From Membranipora membranacea (Eukaryota; Bryozoa; Gymnolaemata; Cheilostomatida; Membraniporidae): DNA of 64,000 bases. Shown one piece after another: positions 1 to 14,518 of this stretch. Position 1 is the stretch's first letter. Each line of letters opens with the position of its first letter. A program made the position numbers and the translations under genes. Location of the stretch: positions 37,298,283 through 37,362,282 of the forward strand of contig OU612066.1 in assembly GCA_914767715.1 (NCBI GenBank). The letters run 5' to 3'. The notes under the pieces are model-generated. The model worked only from the letters and a program-made list of their open reading frames with translations, did no database searches and had not been told where the DNA came from.

Positions 1-163
1 GTGGATTTTATGTAACGTATAATTTAATGCTACTATGTATCATGCTTGTGTTATAGTATTACTATTATGCTTATGCTACTTTTATATTATTTTGTTGATG
101 TTTTAGTTTTTTATTATTATATTATTTTGTGTATTACTATTTTATTATTTTATTATATTATAG

Positions 164-1806
164 TATGTTGAGGCTGATGATTTAGAGCCAGATATGCAGA
201 AGACTAAGCCAGTAAAGTATCACGAGGCGTGGCAGAAGCTCTGCGCCGCTGACGGAGTACTAGTACCAGGAGGGTTTGGTACTCGCGGTACTGAAGGCAA
301 AATAATGGCCTGTAAATGGGCCAGAGAAAATAAAATCCCATTCCTAGGTGAGTTTCCCCACTTCAGCAAGTTCTTCTGCAGTTCAGCTCAACCCCAAACT
401 TACATCCACACCTGCGTATTTGAGCAATTTTGTATCTCGTCAATGATGTTACAATGTGTGTAATACACGGACTTTGTATCATAATTACAAGCTTGTAATG
501 TTAAGAGTCAGAGCAGCATCTGCGAGCACAAACAAGAAACTCATATCGCCGCACAATCTGGAAGCCCTTCACACTGATGATGATATTTATGTATTTGTTA
601 TACTCTTTAGGTGTATGCCTGGGTATGCAGTGTGCAGTTATAGAATTCTCTCGTAATATCTGTGGATGGCCTGATGCTCACTCCACTGAGTTCAACCCGG
701 ACACCAAGAAATCAGTCGTAATAGACATGCCCGAACACAACCAGGGGCAGATGGGAGGTACTATGAGACTTGGGCGCAGACAAACTATCTTCAACAACAA
801 AGACTCTGTAATATGTATGTACATGTACTATGTATCTCTCTGATTGTGATGTTAATATTAAACTTGAGTTATTTGTGCTTCTCCCTAAATTATGTATGGA
901 TTGTGTAACACACCTCCATGAATATACAGTTGGTAGTGGTACTTCATCTGAACACAAAATATGACACATTACACCTCATGGTTAGAAGCTATAGTTCTCC
1001 TGTCTCACATATGGATCTTTATTTTCACATTCTTCTATTGCTGACTCTCCTATATTGCTGACTCTCCTATATTGCTGACTATCTTATATTGCTGACTCAT
1101 GCTGTCTCTTTCACTATAGATAAGTTATATGGCAGTCAGGGCTCAGTATTAGAGAGACACAGACATAGATATGAAGTTAACCCTGAAGTCGTCCCAGAGC
1201 TCGAGTCTAAAGGTCTCAAGTTTGTCGGAAAAGATGAGACTGGTGACAGAATGGAAATAGTCGAACTCAAATGTATGTGTACTAAAATCACCACAAGGCA
1301 TTGTATGATTTCCACGGTATATTTATTCAACTGCGGTTTTACTCAGGGTATATTTTACAGACCAGGCTAAGCTATGCCTTGCGTTGATTTTACTTTTAAT
1401 TCTGATCTACTAGGTCAATTCAGGGTTCAAAAAAACGTATGTGCTCTTTATAATCTGCCATTGTGATAGCTGACGCTCATGTTGTTATATTACAGCCCAC
1501 CCATACTATGTAGGAGTACAGTACCACCCTGAGTATCTATCTCGTCCTCTGAAGGCTTCTCCTCCTTACCTCGGTCTTATCCTCGCCTCCATCAAACAAC
1601 TCGAGTCTTACATCAGCAGGGATTGTAAGTTTTCACCACGCTCAGACTTCTACTGTAGCAACGAGAGCTCAGATGAGGAGTTCGCTGTAGTCAAACAAAC
1701 CACACCCCCTGTACAGATGACTGACAGGAAAGCCAAAGAGGCCCCGCCCACTCTATCCAAACCCACAGCCTCCAACAGCAGCGTCAAAAAAGAACCTAAA
1801 AGTTAA
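164..1806 (+). CDS. CTPS: CTP synthase, C-terminal part (5' end outside window)
   Basis: CTP synthase makes CTP from UTP, ATP and glutamine in the cytosol; this piece is the glutaminase (class I GATase) half. Four exons join in frame: 164-347, 611-814, 1120-1272 and 1496-1806, all with GT-AG borders. Visible motifs are [15 protein letters not shown], the nucleophile elbow GVCLGMQ (catalytic Cys), [27 protein letters not shown], and YHPEY carrying the His/Glu of the triad. The first junction splits the Gly codon just before VCLGMQ. The last exon ends in a Ser/Pro-rich tail of about 70 residues, a position where animal CTPS proteins carry a regulatory tail. The N-terminal amidoligase domain must lie upstream of base 1. 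AATAAA-type signals lie near 2170-2185. Alignment to animal CTPS is continuous and no frame break is seen. Confidence 0.95.
1034..1099 (+). repeat. 17-bp tandem repeat in CTPS intron
   Basis: About four copies of a 17-base unit (TATATTGCTGACTCTCC and variants) lie just before the acceptor of the 1120 exon. The array sits where the polypyrimidine/branch region is expected, so copy number could affect splicing; that effect is inference. Confidence 0.8.
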
Positions 1807-2576
1807 GATCACTCATGTTGCTACCACACTGTGGTGACAGGTATGTGCAGGGTCACTTCTCTGCAGAGATTACACTGAAAAGTCACATTATGCTTTAATC
1901 GCCTTATTAAGTACTTGCTACTTGAAAAATTATTTCTGCCAAACCCGTTTTGTAATTGTGAGAAACCAAAGAGATCATTCATCTGATTTTTGAATCTCCA
2001 TATTTTCCCCAGTTGTATTCATTGGAATCTCATTTGATAAAATAATTTGAATAATCACCATCAAGTATGTCCTTCCTAGCCATTGCCAAAATTATTCCGC
2101 ACATTTTTATATGGTGTTTTGTCCACCTATTCTTTTTATAACCAGCTACTATGAATAATCTAATCTCAAACAATAAAGTAAATAAAGAGTAAATTGAAGC
2201 GTCTGTTCGTCTTTCTTTGCCTCTTGCAGTCTCTGCCAAGAATTACTATTTTGTGACTTGAGTGGGAGAACTTTTACAATGATGCTTCAGAAGTTGTCTG
2301 ACCCTTGAGTTTGAGTGAAACCAACTGTGATATAGACCTAGTTACTGATCACATACTTTTTTCCTTGATGGGTGTCAGTGATGGTGTCCTACATATTAGT
2401 AGCTCTTCTTTGAAAGATTATTGATTTATAACCCTGGTTTCTATAGGCTGTTTGAGGTATCATGTTGTGCCTCAGTTATTACATCAGGGGAATTAAGGAA
2501 CCTAAGCCATCTACAAGCAAGTACCTGCCACTGAAGCATTTTCTTGTAATCCAAGCCATACAAACATTGTTTGAAG
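1807..2576. other. CTPS 3' UTR and spacer to SPR
   Basis: No coding potential with support. It contains the probable CTPS polyadenylation region (AATAAA-like motifs around 2170-2185) and the short upstream region of the sepiapterin reductase gene. No clear TATA box was recognised. Confidence 0.6.
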
Positions 2577-4216
<1,640 letters not shown>

Positions 4217-5602
4217 TGACAGTTAGGAATTTTGAGATAGCGTTCTGTAGAATATATCAAAAGTATCAGAGACCAAGACAGTGAAGAGTAACCATAGCTA
4301 CCACCACTATCCCATTAGTTTTTATCATTAGAAAGAAATGAATTACCACATTGGTATTGAAAATTGCATCAAGGAGTCCTGGACTCCTTGATTGCAAATT
4401 TTTACCAGAGTAATATTTTATCTTGGTGGTAGTTTAAAATGTCAGTGATTAATGGAGTTGCCTACTTCCAGACCGCGACAAGACAACTCTACTGAACATG
4501 AAAAGACGTAATTTTGTGTTTGGTTGTGGAAATTATTTGTGGGGGAATTATTGAAGTTAACTAAGTTTGCTAAAAGTATCAAGTCAGTATAGACTATTGC
4601 TGAGTGTATCGGGTAGTATGACATTGTATTGGAAGTAGTAGGAAGATAATAAATATATATATGTTAACTCAATCAGAGAACCTGGTCCCGTTTTTGTTTT
4701 GTTATAATCAAAGATGTTTATTTTTGGACGGAATTCCATGACGCATGAGTGATCCATTCCTGGTACATTAATGACAATATAGCGTGGTGATGGAGTGACA
4801 AAATTAAAATGTGATTCCAGGATTAGAAGTACTCCACTCAGGAACCTTGGAATTTTAAATCACTTAGTTCGTTTTATTGAATTCAAATTTTGTGTACAAT
4901 GTACCCTAGTTTATAAGAGGATAAGACGGTTAAAGCTATAGTAGTAAGACATGATAGATCAATAGGTTTCATGTATTAGTACCTAGATTTACCTATATTT
5001 ACAGATATTTCTGATAATTGTCTGCGTAGTGCAGGATCTGTGTGTCATTCATACAACAAGAAAACAGAAAACAATATCATTACTCAATTAAGATACCTGA
5101 GAATAGAAAACAACAAAATATACTGTTGTGTAATGTAGGGTTTGGATGTTAGCCGACCTGCACAAGTAGTGGAGGTAATTTAGCTCACCTGTTGTTGCCT
5201 CTATATTCATGCGCGGTTTACACTCTGCATAGGGTCGTCTGGCCTCAAAATAATTGACATGGCAGGAGCTCAATTAGACAGCTGGCCATTTCCGACAGGC
5301 TGTCAGAGCACTTGTAGTAATATAATCACAACACAAGTAAATCGATGAGATAGGTCTACGCTGACTACCACTTATACATTTCATCACAGCTGACTACATA
5401 CTTTAGTTAGTGAGCCTTATGGACGGATACGAATACTGACACATCAGGGAGTTTTACTGACAACTATGTAACTAATATTATGCATTAAATTTATATTTAG
5501 TCCACCAAACTCTTTACATTATTTGGTCATGTTTCATGCCAGTTTAACTCTCAACAAGTTGATCCCGACCAAGAGAAGGAGTCATCATCTATGGTATATG
5601 AG
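4217..5602. other. Intergenic between SPR and GPCR 3' ends
   Basis: Convergent 3' ends flank this AT-rich stretch. AATAAATATATATATG near 4648-4663 may serve the SPR transcript. Nothing else was recognised; short ORFs here have no family features. Confidence 0.6.
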
Positions 5603-7978
5603 TCAGGCCTGCAGAGTGTCCCCATTCTCTAGTCCCATAGCCCTAGTTCCTGTTAGAGGTGTAGTCTCCTCGTGAAGCTCTTTGTTACTGCAGCTCTGAC
5701 TTAGCTGTATACTCGCCCTGTCTGTATTTAGTTGAGCCTGCGTTGTCATGGTGACGTTAGTGTTTGTCATCTTGCTCTTCCTCGGCTTGATGACAAAGTT
5801 TCTGCAGTTGAAACAGAAGTAGATCCAGGGATTGAGGCAGCTGTTGAAGCCGATGAGGTAGGTCAGCAGCTCTGCTACGATACCTCCTGTCTGAGCTAAA
5901 TCAAGATAAAAGCAAAACTGTAAACAACCAGTTGATACTTCATACACATCACTAGGCTTCGAAAAACCTGTGGCTGTCCGATTGTAAATCAAACCTCACT
6001 TAATACTTAATAGATAAATTTTGTCGCATCCTGAATAGTTAGATGCAAGTGAGAGTTATTAAAACCTTTGAACAAATGCTTGAAGTGGTATAAATTAGAC
6101 TATCTTTCTTTGCTGAAACGCAACGCATTATATTTTACACTCCCATCGAACTAGCTAAACTTAGTGCTAGAAAGCATAACGTTGCCACAGACTAGCTAAT
6201 AAAATGAATGCTAGCTAATATTTACTACCTTAGGGTGATATAAACGAGTGAGGCAATGTATTACTCTGTGATCAAATGTCCAGGCCATTTGCACAGGTTT
6301 CCCTAATCCAATCATCACATTTATTGTCAGTAGTTTGAATGAAGTGAGGAGAACGTTGCACACTCTGTATTAGGATGCTCTTGTAGAGATTATAAAACTG
6401 CCATAATACCTGAGTACTTTACTGCAGCTGCCATGACAAATTTCATTAACAATTTTTTTGTTAATCTAAAATCTAGATGGTGACATAATATCTTATTCAT
6501 TGATTCAGAAATGGAACCAATCACCTTAAGACATCAAGGGTCGTCAGGCTGTCTCTCTTCAAGTTGCACTTGATTGAAAAATCTAATTGATATAAAATGT
6601 TTGAGAACCACTTTTTGCTCTTGATATAGTGGAGAGACTATTAGTCCTACTCGTGAAACGTAACCGTAGGTGCGGCTCTTAATGAGAACATTAATAATAT
6701 ATACAAATGTATACAAAACTCAGTCAGAATCTCATACTATCCTCAATAATTATCAAGTACATGTGCACCCAAGTCCTATATAGCAACTGCAAAGTCAACT
6801 ATGTAAAACCAAAGCATGCTATCCATTATAGCGGTACCTTCTTCATACTCAAATAAATAACGGAAATAAGTTCTCAATCATATTCTCCTAGTAAGAAGCA
6901 ATGGGGAGCTAAAAAACTACCACTTTTAAAAATCAAAAACAGCTGGTCATATACTGAATTTTTCTGTTAGATACAATCAAGATTTAAGTGAAAAATTTTA
7001 TAAGCATTACTCACTCATATTGGCAGCGATATTAGGACTGAAGTTAAGAATCAACATCGACAGCATCCAAGGTGACCAGCAGAACACATAACACAATATC
7101 ACAGCTAGTGTCAGCTGTATCGGCTTAAGCAGTCTCCTTCTCTGTGACTTCTGATTTATACTAGAAGTTGTGTTTCCTTTGTTTAGCAGGGAATTCCCAC
7201 GATTCCATATCACCACTGTAATACTTATGTAACATATTGCTATGATAATGGTCGGCACGATCCAAACAGCGGTAGCGAACCATCCCACATATACATTCTC
7301 ATAAAACGAGTGTTTAAGTTGATTGTTGTGCCATCGAGTAACACATATCAGAGCCTCTTTGTCATACTGAAACACGACGATCTGCGGTACGCTAAACGCG
7401 AGAGCGGCAATCCACGCAAACATCACCATAATATGTACATGTCTGTCAGCAAGCCTCTGAGCCCACAGAGGAAAGCAGATGGCCAGAAACCTGTCCACAG
7501 CTGTCATGACGAGTACATATGTGGAGCCATACACTGACACCAGAGACAGGTAGTTTACAGCCTTACAGCTGACAACACCAGCCTGAAACGGGCAGCTGTC
7601 AGGGAAGCTAGCGATCATACAGATATTAGGAGCGACATTAAACACAGCCACAGAGAGATCAGCAATGCACAGATGCAAGATAAACAGATACATCCTGGTT
7701 AGCTTCTTACGATGTCTCTTATACAGATATAGACCTGATAAGGTGATGAGGTTACCGAGTATCGCCAGGGTCAGAATGAGGCTCTGTAGTACGGTCAGAG
7801 CGTGCTGTATAGAGTTACCTCCCGTCGTCACTGTCACAGCCATGCCCATGTCTCCCTGTGATGAGTTAATGCTGAGGTCTGATATATTCTCTGTGATGAC
7901 ATTCGATGTCGCATTGTTCAGACTCACCTCTGCCATCGCCAGCTTTATGTAAGGAACTCTCGGTGTCTCAGCATCCAT
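5603..7978 (-). CDS. Class A GPCR, vasopressin/oxytocin-GnRH receptor type
   Basis: A seven-pass peptide receptor at the cell surface, 418 aa from two exons: 7978-7015 and 5895-5603 (minus strand; intron 5896-7014, donor A|GTGAGT). Predicted TM1 starts near residue 60 (LILTLAILGNLITLSGLYLY), TM2 has IADLSV, TM3 ends in DRF (162-164, in place of DRY), TM6 holds FCWSPW, and TM7 (second exon) holds NSCLNPWIYFCF, the NPxxY motif. Cys138 and Cys212 should form the TM3-ECL2 disulfide. Three N-glycosylation sequons lie in the N-terminus (NAT, NIS, NSS), and a Cys follows TM7 as a possible palmitoylation site. The SVPQIVVF, IVP..I..CY and NPWIY pattern matches the vasopressin/oxytocin, GnRH/AKH and CCAP/NPS receptor superfamily; the exact ligand cannot be named. 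Met1 is the first in-frame ATG, with Met15 as an alternative. Confidence 0.9.
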
Positions 7979-10390
7979 ATAATTATTCTGTATTTATGTT
8001 GTATTATTATATTTATAATATATGTTTGTAGATGGTGTCAGATTGCAATGAGTATTTTGCCACGTTTAGAGCTGTTACTTTTACACCTTCAGCAGTCAGG
8101 TGTGATAATAATTTCAGCGTAGAGTAAAACCGTGGGCTCTGACACTCCTATCATTCCACAGGCGTGCACCCCCCGCTGTCACTGTAATGTAAACTATGCG
8201 GTAATTTCCCAGAGTCGGCCTCTCATACGCGTGTACAGGTCGCCGATATGATACTCCTTCTCTTTCGGTGTGTACAGCTACCTGACGTTCATTAGTGAAC
8301 ATAAATGATGTCAGTTGTAAGAAATACAAGGTACAACAGGTAAGCTATTGATTGAGCTTTAGTATAAAGTCAATTATTCTCTAATGACGGCCTCACTTAG
8401 CCAAATTGAATTTCTCTCTCCCTCTGAAAGGAACAAAGCTGCTGCCGAGGTGGTGAGAGTGACAATGACCTAATGGCAGCGTATTATCATCTTGTAATTT
8501 CTTATCTTATTTACAGCCATGATCTTGTACACAAGAATATTTTCGAGCATCTATAGACTTGCTAATGAATTAGAGTAAAAACCAATAAACTTTAATTTAG
8601 ATCGTAAATGGATAAATGTTTCTTGACAGGAGTTTTCTTAGCGCTTGCCAGTTGAATCGATGACAGTGTACTCCGCCACTCTATTTCCTCAAGATCCATA
8701 AAGCCTCATTAAAATGTGATACAGTCTCTCAAAACATGACTGACACTTCTGCTCCATCAGGAGACTGTCTCAGTTTCAATTTCCTGTTCAGCTGCGATAT
8801 TATTCAAATTCAAGTATACCTGTGATTATTGTGAATGCAGCGGGAATTACAATGTAGTAGTCTCAGTATTGTAGATAAAAATTAGGCCTCACAACGCATG
8901 CAATGTCTAATTATTGTAGGCTTTATTTAATGTGTTTTGTAGATAAAGACCACTGAACAAAATAAACATAGTATATTTATATAAATGAAAACTTGAACAA
9001 GGCGTACCACTGATATGTATAATGTTTATCTGACTATCCGTTATGGAACACTCATGAGACTCTTTTTGGACCCAACTCAAGGCAATCCAGTAATACGGAA
9101 AATCAAACCGATAAATAAGACTCTACTAAAATTTGAGGCTATGTATTCTTGAAAAAATGTGCTTCACTCTTTTTTGAGCATTTTCCAGCTTTTCAGTTTC
9201 CAATATCGACGGTTATAATCTGGGGCATCAAATAACTCTGGAGCAAAAGTTTTGGTTGTTTAACTGTTCCACAAGATGAATATAGAAACATAAGTCACTT
9301 TGAGTGGCCAACGCCAAAGGGAATAATATCTCGGAAGTCTATACACTAAGTTATACTTGAAGTATCAAGTTCTGCTCGGCACTGATACCTCAGTGTCTGA
9401 GGTCACTGATACCAAGGCGAGCCAGTCATACCAGTGTATGTGTGTATGTCATACCAGTGTATGTGTGTATGTGTGTATGTCAGCACCAGTGTATGTTGAC
9501 AGCACCAGATTTTACTGGTCTGACCCACTCGAAAAGATGCAACATAAGAATCCGATACGAGATCAAAATTACTAAAAGTGAACACGAATTATCTAAACAG
9601 GTGGCCACAGGTTCTCAAACTCTTTAATCTTATTTAATGGTCCATCTCAGTTTATTCTTTTGCACTCAGATACAATAATGACAGTAACAGGCCTTACTGA
9701 TGCTCTACATATTGACATACTGATGCTGCCAGCTGGCAGATCTCCAGTTGGCAGATCTCCAACTGCACTCTCCTTATATGCTTGTCATTGTGGTTTGACT
9801 TGCTTTGAAAACCGAAACTTTTCTTATAAAAAATATTAAGTCCTACATCTGACCCTCTGAAGCAATCCCGAAAACACAACATATTAAAATTACTGACAAT
9901 GAATATTTTTGTCTTCCTCTGGTAATTCAGGTCAAATGTTGAATAAAGCCTTTATCATTTCTCATCATATGGTTTGAAAGTGAACAGAATAAGTTGAAAC
10001 AAAGTTTAATGAGACAAGAGATGGGTAAATTTGATACTGCTTTTAATGATTTGTTTCAGGATTAGGTAACATGAAATAAGAAAATTATGCAATAAGAAAA
10101 TTATTTACGAGAATTAGGCGAAGTTTTGATGATATCAAAAATATTGTGGCATAAAAAAATATTCCGGTCATTCAATTTCTCATCAAGAGATAGTTTTAGA
10201 TGTGACTTTTGCATTTTGTAAAAAATTACTGGCCAAGGGTTTGCATATGTTATGTGATTTGTGCATTAACCAAATACTAGAAAGAAACTCCTACATATTT
10301 GATATTTTTTATGCATCAGACACAGCAGAGAGTCGACTTGACAGCGTCCTATACTCAGAGTATAATGGCAGTGTAGACTCTGGGTACATA
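7979..10390. other. Intergenic upstream of GPCR and downstream of MIOX-A
   Basis: AT-rich with no supported gene. It should hold the GPCR promoter and any 5' UTR exon, but none could be pinned down. A TG-rich minisatellite lies at 9432-9500, and a short direct repeat (TGGCAGATCTCCA-like, twice) near 9727-9760. Confidence 0.6.
9432..9500. repeat. TG-rich minisatellite
   Basis: Repeats of CCAGTGTATGTGTGTATGTC and close variants. Simple repeat in non-coding DNA with no sign of function. Confidence 0.8.
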
Positions 10391-13300
10391 TTAGAACTTG
10401 ATTTTACCTGGCATGTATTTGTCTACTAGCTGCTGGTAGTAAGACTTCAGAGCTTCGACGTCAGGTACTTCATCTATCTTACTGTACAAATCAAACTGAC
10501 TGTAACAAAGAATGAGATACTGGGTTAGTAAGGGGGCAGATACTGGGTCATAGTAAAGCAAACTCTTATTCTCATAAACACTAGACAGAAACCTATAAAA
10601 GGATGAGACCTTTCAATTTTATGAGACGCTGATGCCACGCCTTGTGACGTCATATGAAAGATGTCACTATCTCATCTTGTGCCAGAACGGCTTCTGGACA
10701 CTTACTTGAACTCTTTGACCCACTCGAGGGTGTTGATATCGTCATGGTTACAGAGATCTGTATAATCTCCCTGATCATGCCATGGATAGAATGAGTGATA
10801 TCTGATACACCACATCCCTTCTTTAGGTAATGTACACTCACTGTGATTCTTCAACGCCTGGTACAAATATTCTGTGTGCAAAATAACAAAATAGATTTGA
10901 GAGCTCAATAAATTATCATCAGCGATTTGAGTTTGATTGAGGTGCATTTCTGTGTTGTAATTAGTACCTCAGTACCTCATGATTGTCTCACTTGTACACG
11001 TTGATGTGGATTATCTTGAACAGCAACTCATACACGATTTTTCAACTTGACCTTCAGATCTGCGAGGTCCGTGTATGATTATGTTCTTGATTGACGTACA
11101 TGCTGATCACACATCAATATACAGGATATATATGGTATGACCTTTATTCCTCTACAATCATTAACTGTTCAAGCAGTGGCGTTATGCACACTTTTAGAAT
11201 GTGTTAAATAAAATATATGTTATTGCATTACATAAATAATTTAAGCTCACCATCGTGACCCCATGACATCAGAATATTATCCATCCCACAATGCTCTGCG
11301 TACATTCCAACAGGAGATGACCTGGAAGTATAAATGATTGATCTCAAATCAATAAATCAAACTATTCTAATCATGCATGTCGCGGTTGCGATGCAATAGA
11401 ATTTACCATCAATGGTGCATACGTCTGAATTAATAATTGTCAGAATAAAAAAGATAAAAATTAAAACGATAAATTAAAAAAATAATATTCTCTTGTCACA
11501 GAGAATAAAGTAACACGATATCGGTAAGAAGTTTTTTAATCTAATAATATATTTACATATATTGGGGATTTTGGATATCTGGACACTTCTCGAAGCTCTT
11601 AACACCATATACAATAGTTCTTCTGGGTGGCATTCCAACCGGATATGTATCACCAACAGTACACCACTTTAAATACAACAACATAATTTATACATGTTAC
11701 TGTTTAAATAAAAATTAAAAAAATTTCCAGAAAAAATCAAAACATCCAGGATGAGTAAAATATCAAGGGGAACAGAGCTCGGTTAGAACAGGGAGGGTGG
11801 GATCCCACCCTCCCTGGTTAGAATAGCTACAATGAAGTAGAAAGTGTGTGATACTTATAGTAAGTAAATGCACAATGATATGACAACTTCAAGTTGTTAT
11901 CCTGAGACCTGCAGAACCAGAAATTAGTTCCTTGGTGAGCTCTCTGGGGTAAATACTTTGTAGATCTATCTTGTTTTTACGAAGCTAAGCAGCTGAGTTG
12001 ATTGCGTTGAGAGTAAATGCACAGTAACATCCTCTAGTGACTAACCTGTTCTTGACCATAGAGACCCATAATCTTCCCAAGATCATGAATGAGTCCGGTC
12101 AGCTGCAGCCAGTCTTTATCTGGGTGTTTCTCTCTGATCCTCTCGGCGGTTTGGAAGGCGTGGAACGAGTTGGGCATGTCTACATCCGGGTCACTCTCAT
12201 CTACAAATGTGTTGAGTAGATCAAGAGCTTCCATCACTGTCAGCTCCAGCTTATCAAACTTACACCAATTCTCGTGCTGTAAAAGATAGGAATTCATATA
12301 GTGCAGTGTATATCATCTAGGAGTTTGGACTACTGCTTATTGTAGAGCCGCTAGTAAGATAATTACTCATTAGATAACAGGGTGGACAGTACATTACAAC
12401 TCTATCTTGTGAGACAAAAAGAAAGTTTCCAAACCTAAACCTGGATGAAAACTGATCAGAGAGGACAACTTCATGCAGGAGCTGACTGATTGTCATTTCA
12501 GGAGAAGGTAAATAAATATGAGGAAAATAATGTGGACTGTGGCGGTTTGTTATGTATCTGATCAAACTAGCATAGTGGCATTGTGGTCACGAGGTACACA
12601 CAAAGTTCACATTGGTTGTCAGACAATCTGATTTCAATTATCATTAAATTCTTGCACTGGATTATGAGGTTAAATTTAGCAGATGAAAAGATGAAGGGGA
12701 TCTTTTTGCTGGTGACAAAATGATGGGTATAAAATCAAATTTTGTTGTACTAAGTGGATTAGTATTTTATTTTCCATTGATCTCATTGATGTTCCATAAT
12801 GCGGGCTACCTCAGCTTAATTCGAGTTGTTGACAACAAGAGCAATTAGTGACCTTGTTTATTTTTAAAACTCATGAGTATATTCTGTGATGATGTTCAAG
12901 CTTATACAAGCAATATAACTCTCTAAAGACACCCACTAAGCAGAGGGCATTAGTCGCAAGTATTCAATTAATCAATTAATCCATCTGCATTATATTTTTT
13001 CTTCGTTATGGCCTCATTTTGTAAATGTCCTTGAAAACAGAATTGTGTGGTTTAACCCAGAAGGGTATTTATAGGCTACCTTCCCGTCCACCTTGTCTTC
13101 CCATTTTACCTGACTCCTGACGAAGTCCACTGTCTGTTTCTCATGCATCGTGTAATACGTCCTCATAACCCTCTTTCCTATCTCAGTTTGTGGGTTCTAA
13201 AATTAATCAATGCATTGTGGGTAAAATAACAAAAAAGCTTTTTTTAAGTTACTTGCATATAGTTATGTGTGGCCGGCTGTCGTAGAAATATATTTGTAAG

Positions 13301-14518
13301 TATCAAAGAATATTAGTGCTCATTAAATGAAGCGGTGGAAACTACAGAAAGACCAGAAAGAAGAGCTGTACTTCCAAAAGGAGGTAAAATCCGGCAGAAG
13401 AACTCAGACAACCTGAATAAATGCATATATGTGATACCACCACAGCGTCCAAATAACGATCTGATGATGCCGTAAATAAAAGATAAACTCCCGCTTCTCA
13501 GTTTGAACTGATTTCCAACATTCCAAGAACATCAAAATTGGACTGTTGTCACATTATCTGATTATCACCCTGGCATTAAGATAAATATAATAATTATTGT
13601 TACTATGGGTGGCAGGATTTGTTTTCCAGAGCTATTATGAAGCAGGGGTCATATTAGTTTGTCTTGAAGAATTGTTTGTTGGATGATGGTTTGGGGAAAG
13701 GAGAAAACTACTGGACAAAGTTTTCAGGACAGGCTAATTTGACAGTTGCTATCATAGGCATATTATATTAAGTCTATGGTTGCTGCATCAAAGCACTGAA
13801 AAAAAATTCTGTACCGCCGCAAAAACGATATTTAATATTCACAGCTTGCCAGTGGCAACTGGCTACAAATAGAGAGTGAAAGTTTCCACCATGGATGACA
13901 TCAAGGGCTAGTGCTCTCATACCAGTCAGGGGCGTGTCCTACCTAGTTATTCATCACACCATTCACAAACGCGCAGCTCTATAATAACTCACATCATCAT
14001 AAAATCTGAGAGACTCTTGCTTCTCCAGAGGGGCTGGAGTTTTATGTCCTACACTCTGATCTCCAGTAACAGCTATAGGTTCTCCAAACCGCTGAATAAA
14101 AAAAACAAACCATTGACACATCAGTACATTACAAGAGTAGAGGGTTTGTATCAATCTGAGGGTACAATCTGGCAAGGTATTTTCTCGTTAGCTGACAGCT
14201 TGCTCGATGCTCTCCGTGCTGTTTATCCCGTGTTATTTGCAAAACTTTTATAAATTATTCTTGTGTATTAGGAACATGGGGGGGGGGGGGGGGGGGTGCC
14301 AAGTATACTCAGTATACCAGCTTGTCTCTTCTATGTGTTATTTGATGTAATACATCTGTGGGTACTGAAGTTTGGAGTCATCGTTAAGAAATGCTTCCCA
14401 GGTGGTTCTCAAACAAGAGCGCCTGGCAATGAATCGCCAGCGCTCTGACCTAACGTATACCTTCTGCCTCTTCTATGTGTACTCCGATTATATGTATAAT
14501 ATTTACCTTGTCCTTCAT
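10391..14518 (-). CDS. MIOX: Myo-inositol oxygenase, copy A
   Basis: Di-iron oxygenase that cleaves myo-inositol to D-glucuronate in the cytosol. Eight minus-strand exons join in frame to 294 aa: 14518-14507 (MKDK), 14091-13993, 13196-13110, 12276-12046, 11666-11557, 11321-11251, 10871-10706 and 10499-10391. All iron ligands expected from mammalian MIOX are present: His105 (FHAFQTAE), His130/Asp131 (LIHDLGK), His202 (SWGHDE), His229 (RYHSFYPWH) and Asp262 (QFDLY). The substrate loop motifs DESDPD and VGDTYPVG are conserved, so it should be active. The 12-nt first exon is inferred from MK.K|GTAAAT and agrees in size with copy C. It is divergently arranged with copy B; the region 14519-15658 lies between their starts. 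Exon 7 is almost identical to that of copy C, unlike the rest of the gene. Confidence 0.93.
11787..11828. repeat. GC-rich palindromic element, copy 1
   Basis: A perfect palindrome centred on GGATCC, with arms GGGAGGGTGGG/CCCACCCTCCC, flanked by GTTAGAACA on the left and GGTTAGAAT on the right. It lies in an intron of MIOX-A (11667-12045). A second copy occurs in the opposite orientation at 28166-28209. Confidence 0.85.
13745..13786. repeat. Degenerate CCATAGACTTA palindrome
   Basis: Imperfect inverted repeat ending in AAGTCTATGGT, in the MIOX-A intron between exons 2 and 3. It shares its ends with better-preserved copies at 19841 and 22632. Confidence 0.5.
14278..14296 (+). repeat. Poly-G tract
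   Basis: An uninterrupted run of about 19 G in the first intron of MIOX-A. Its length may be affected by sequencing or assembly. Confidence 0.85.

Noticed and set aside
7930-7944. A good donor sequence (GAG|GTGAGT) near the GPCR start
   Set aside because: The frame continues through it with N-glycosylation sites of the receptor N-terminus and no matching acceptor is required.
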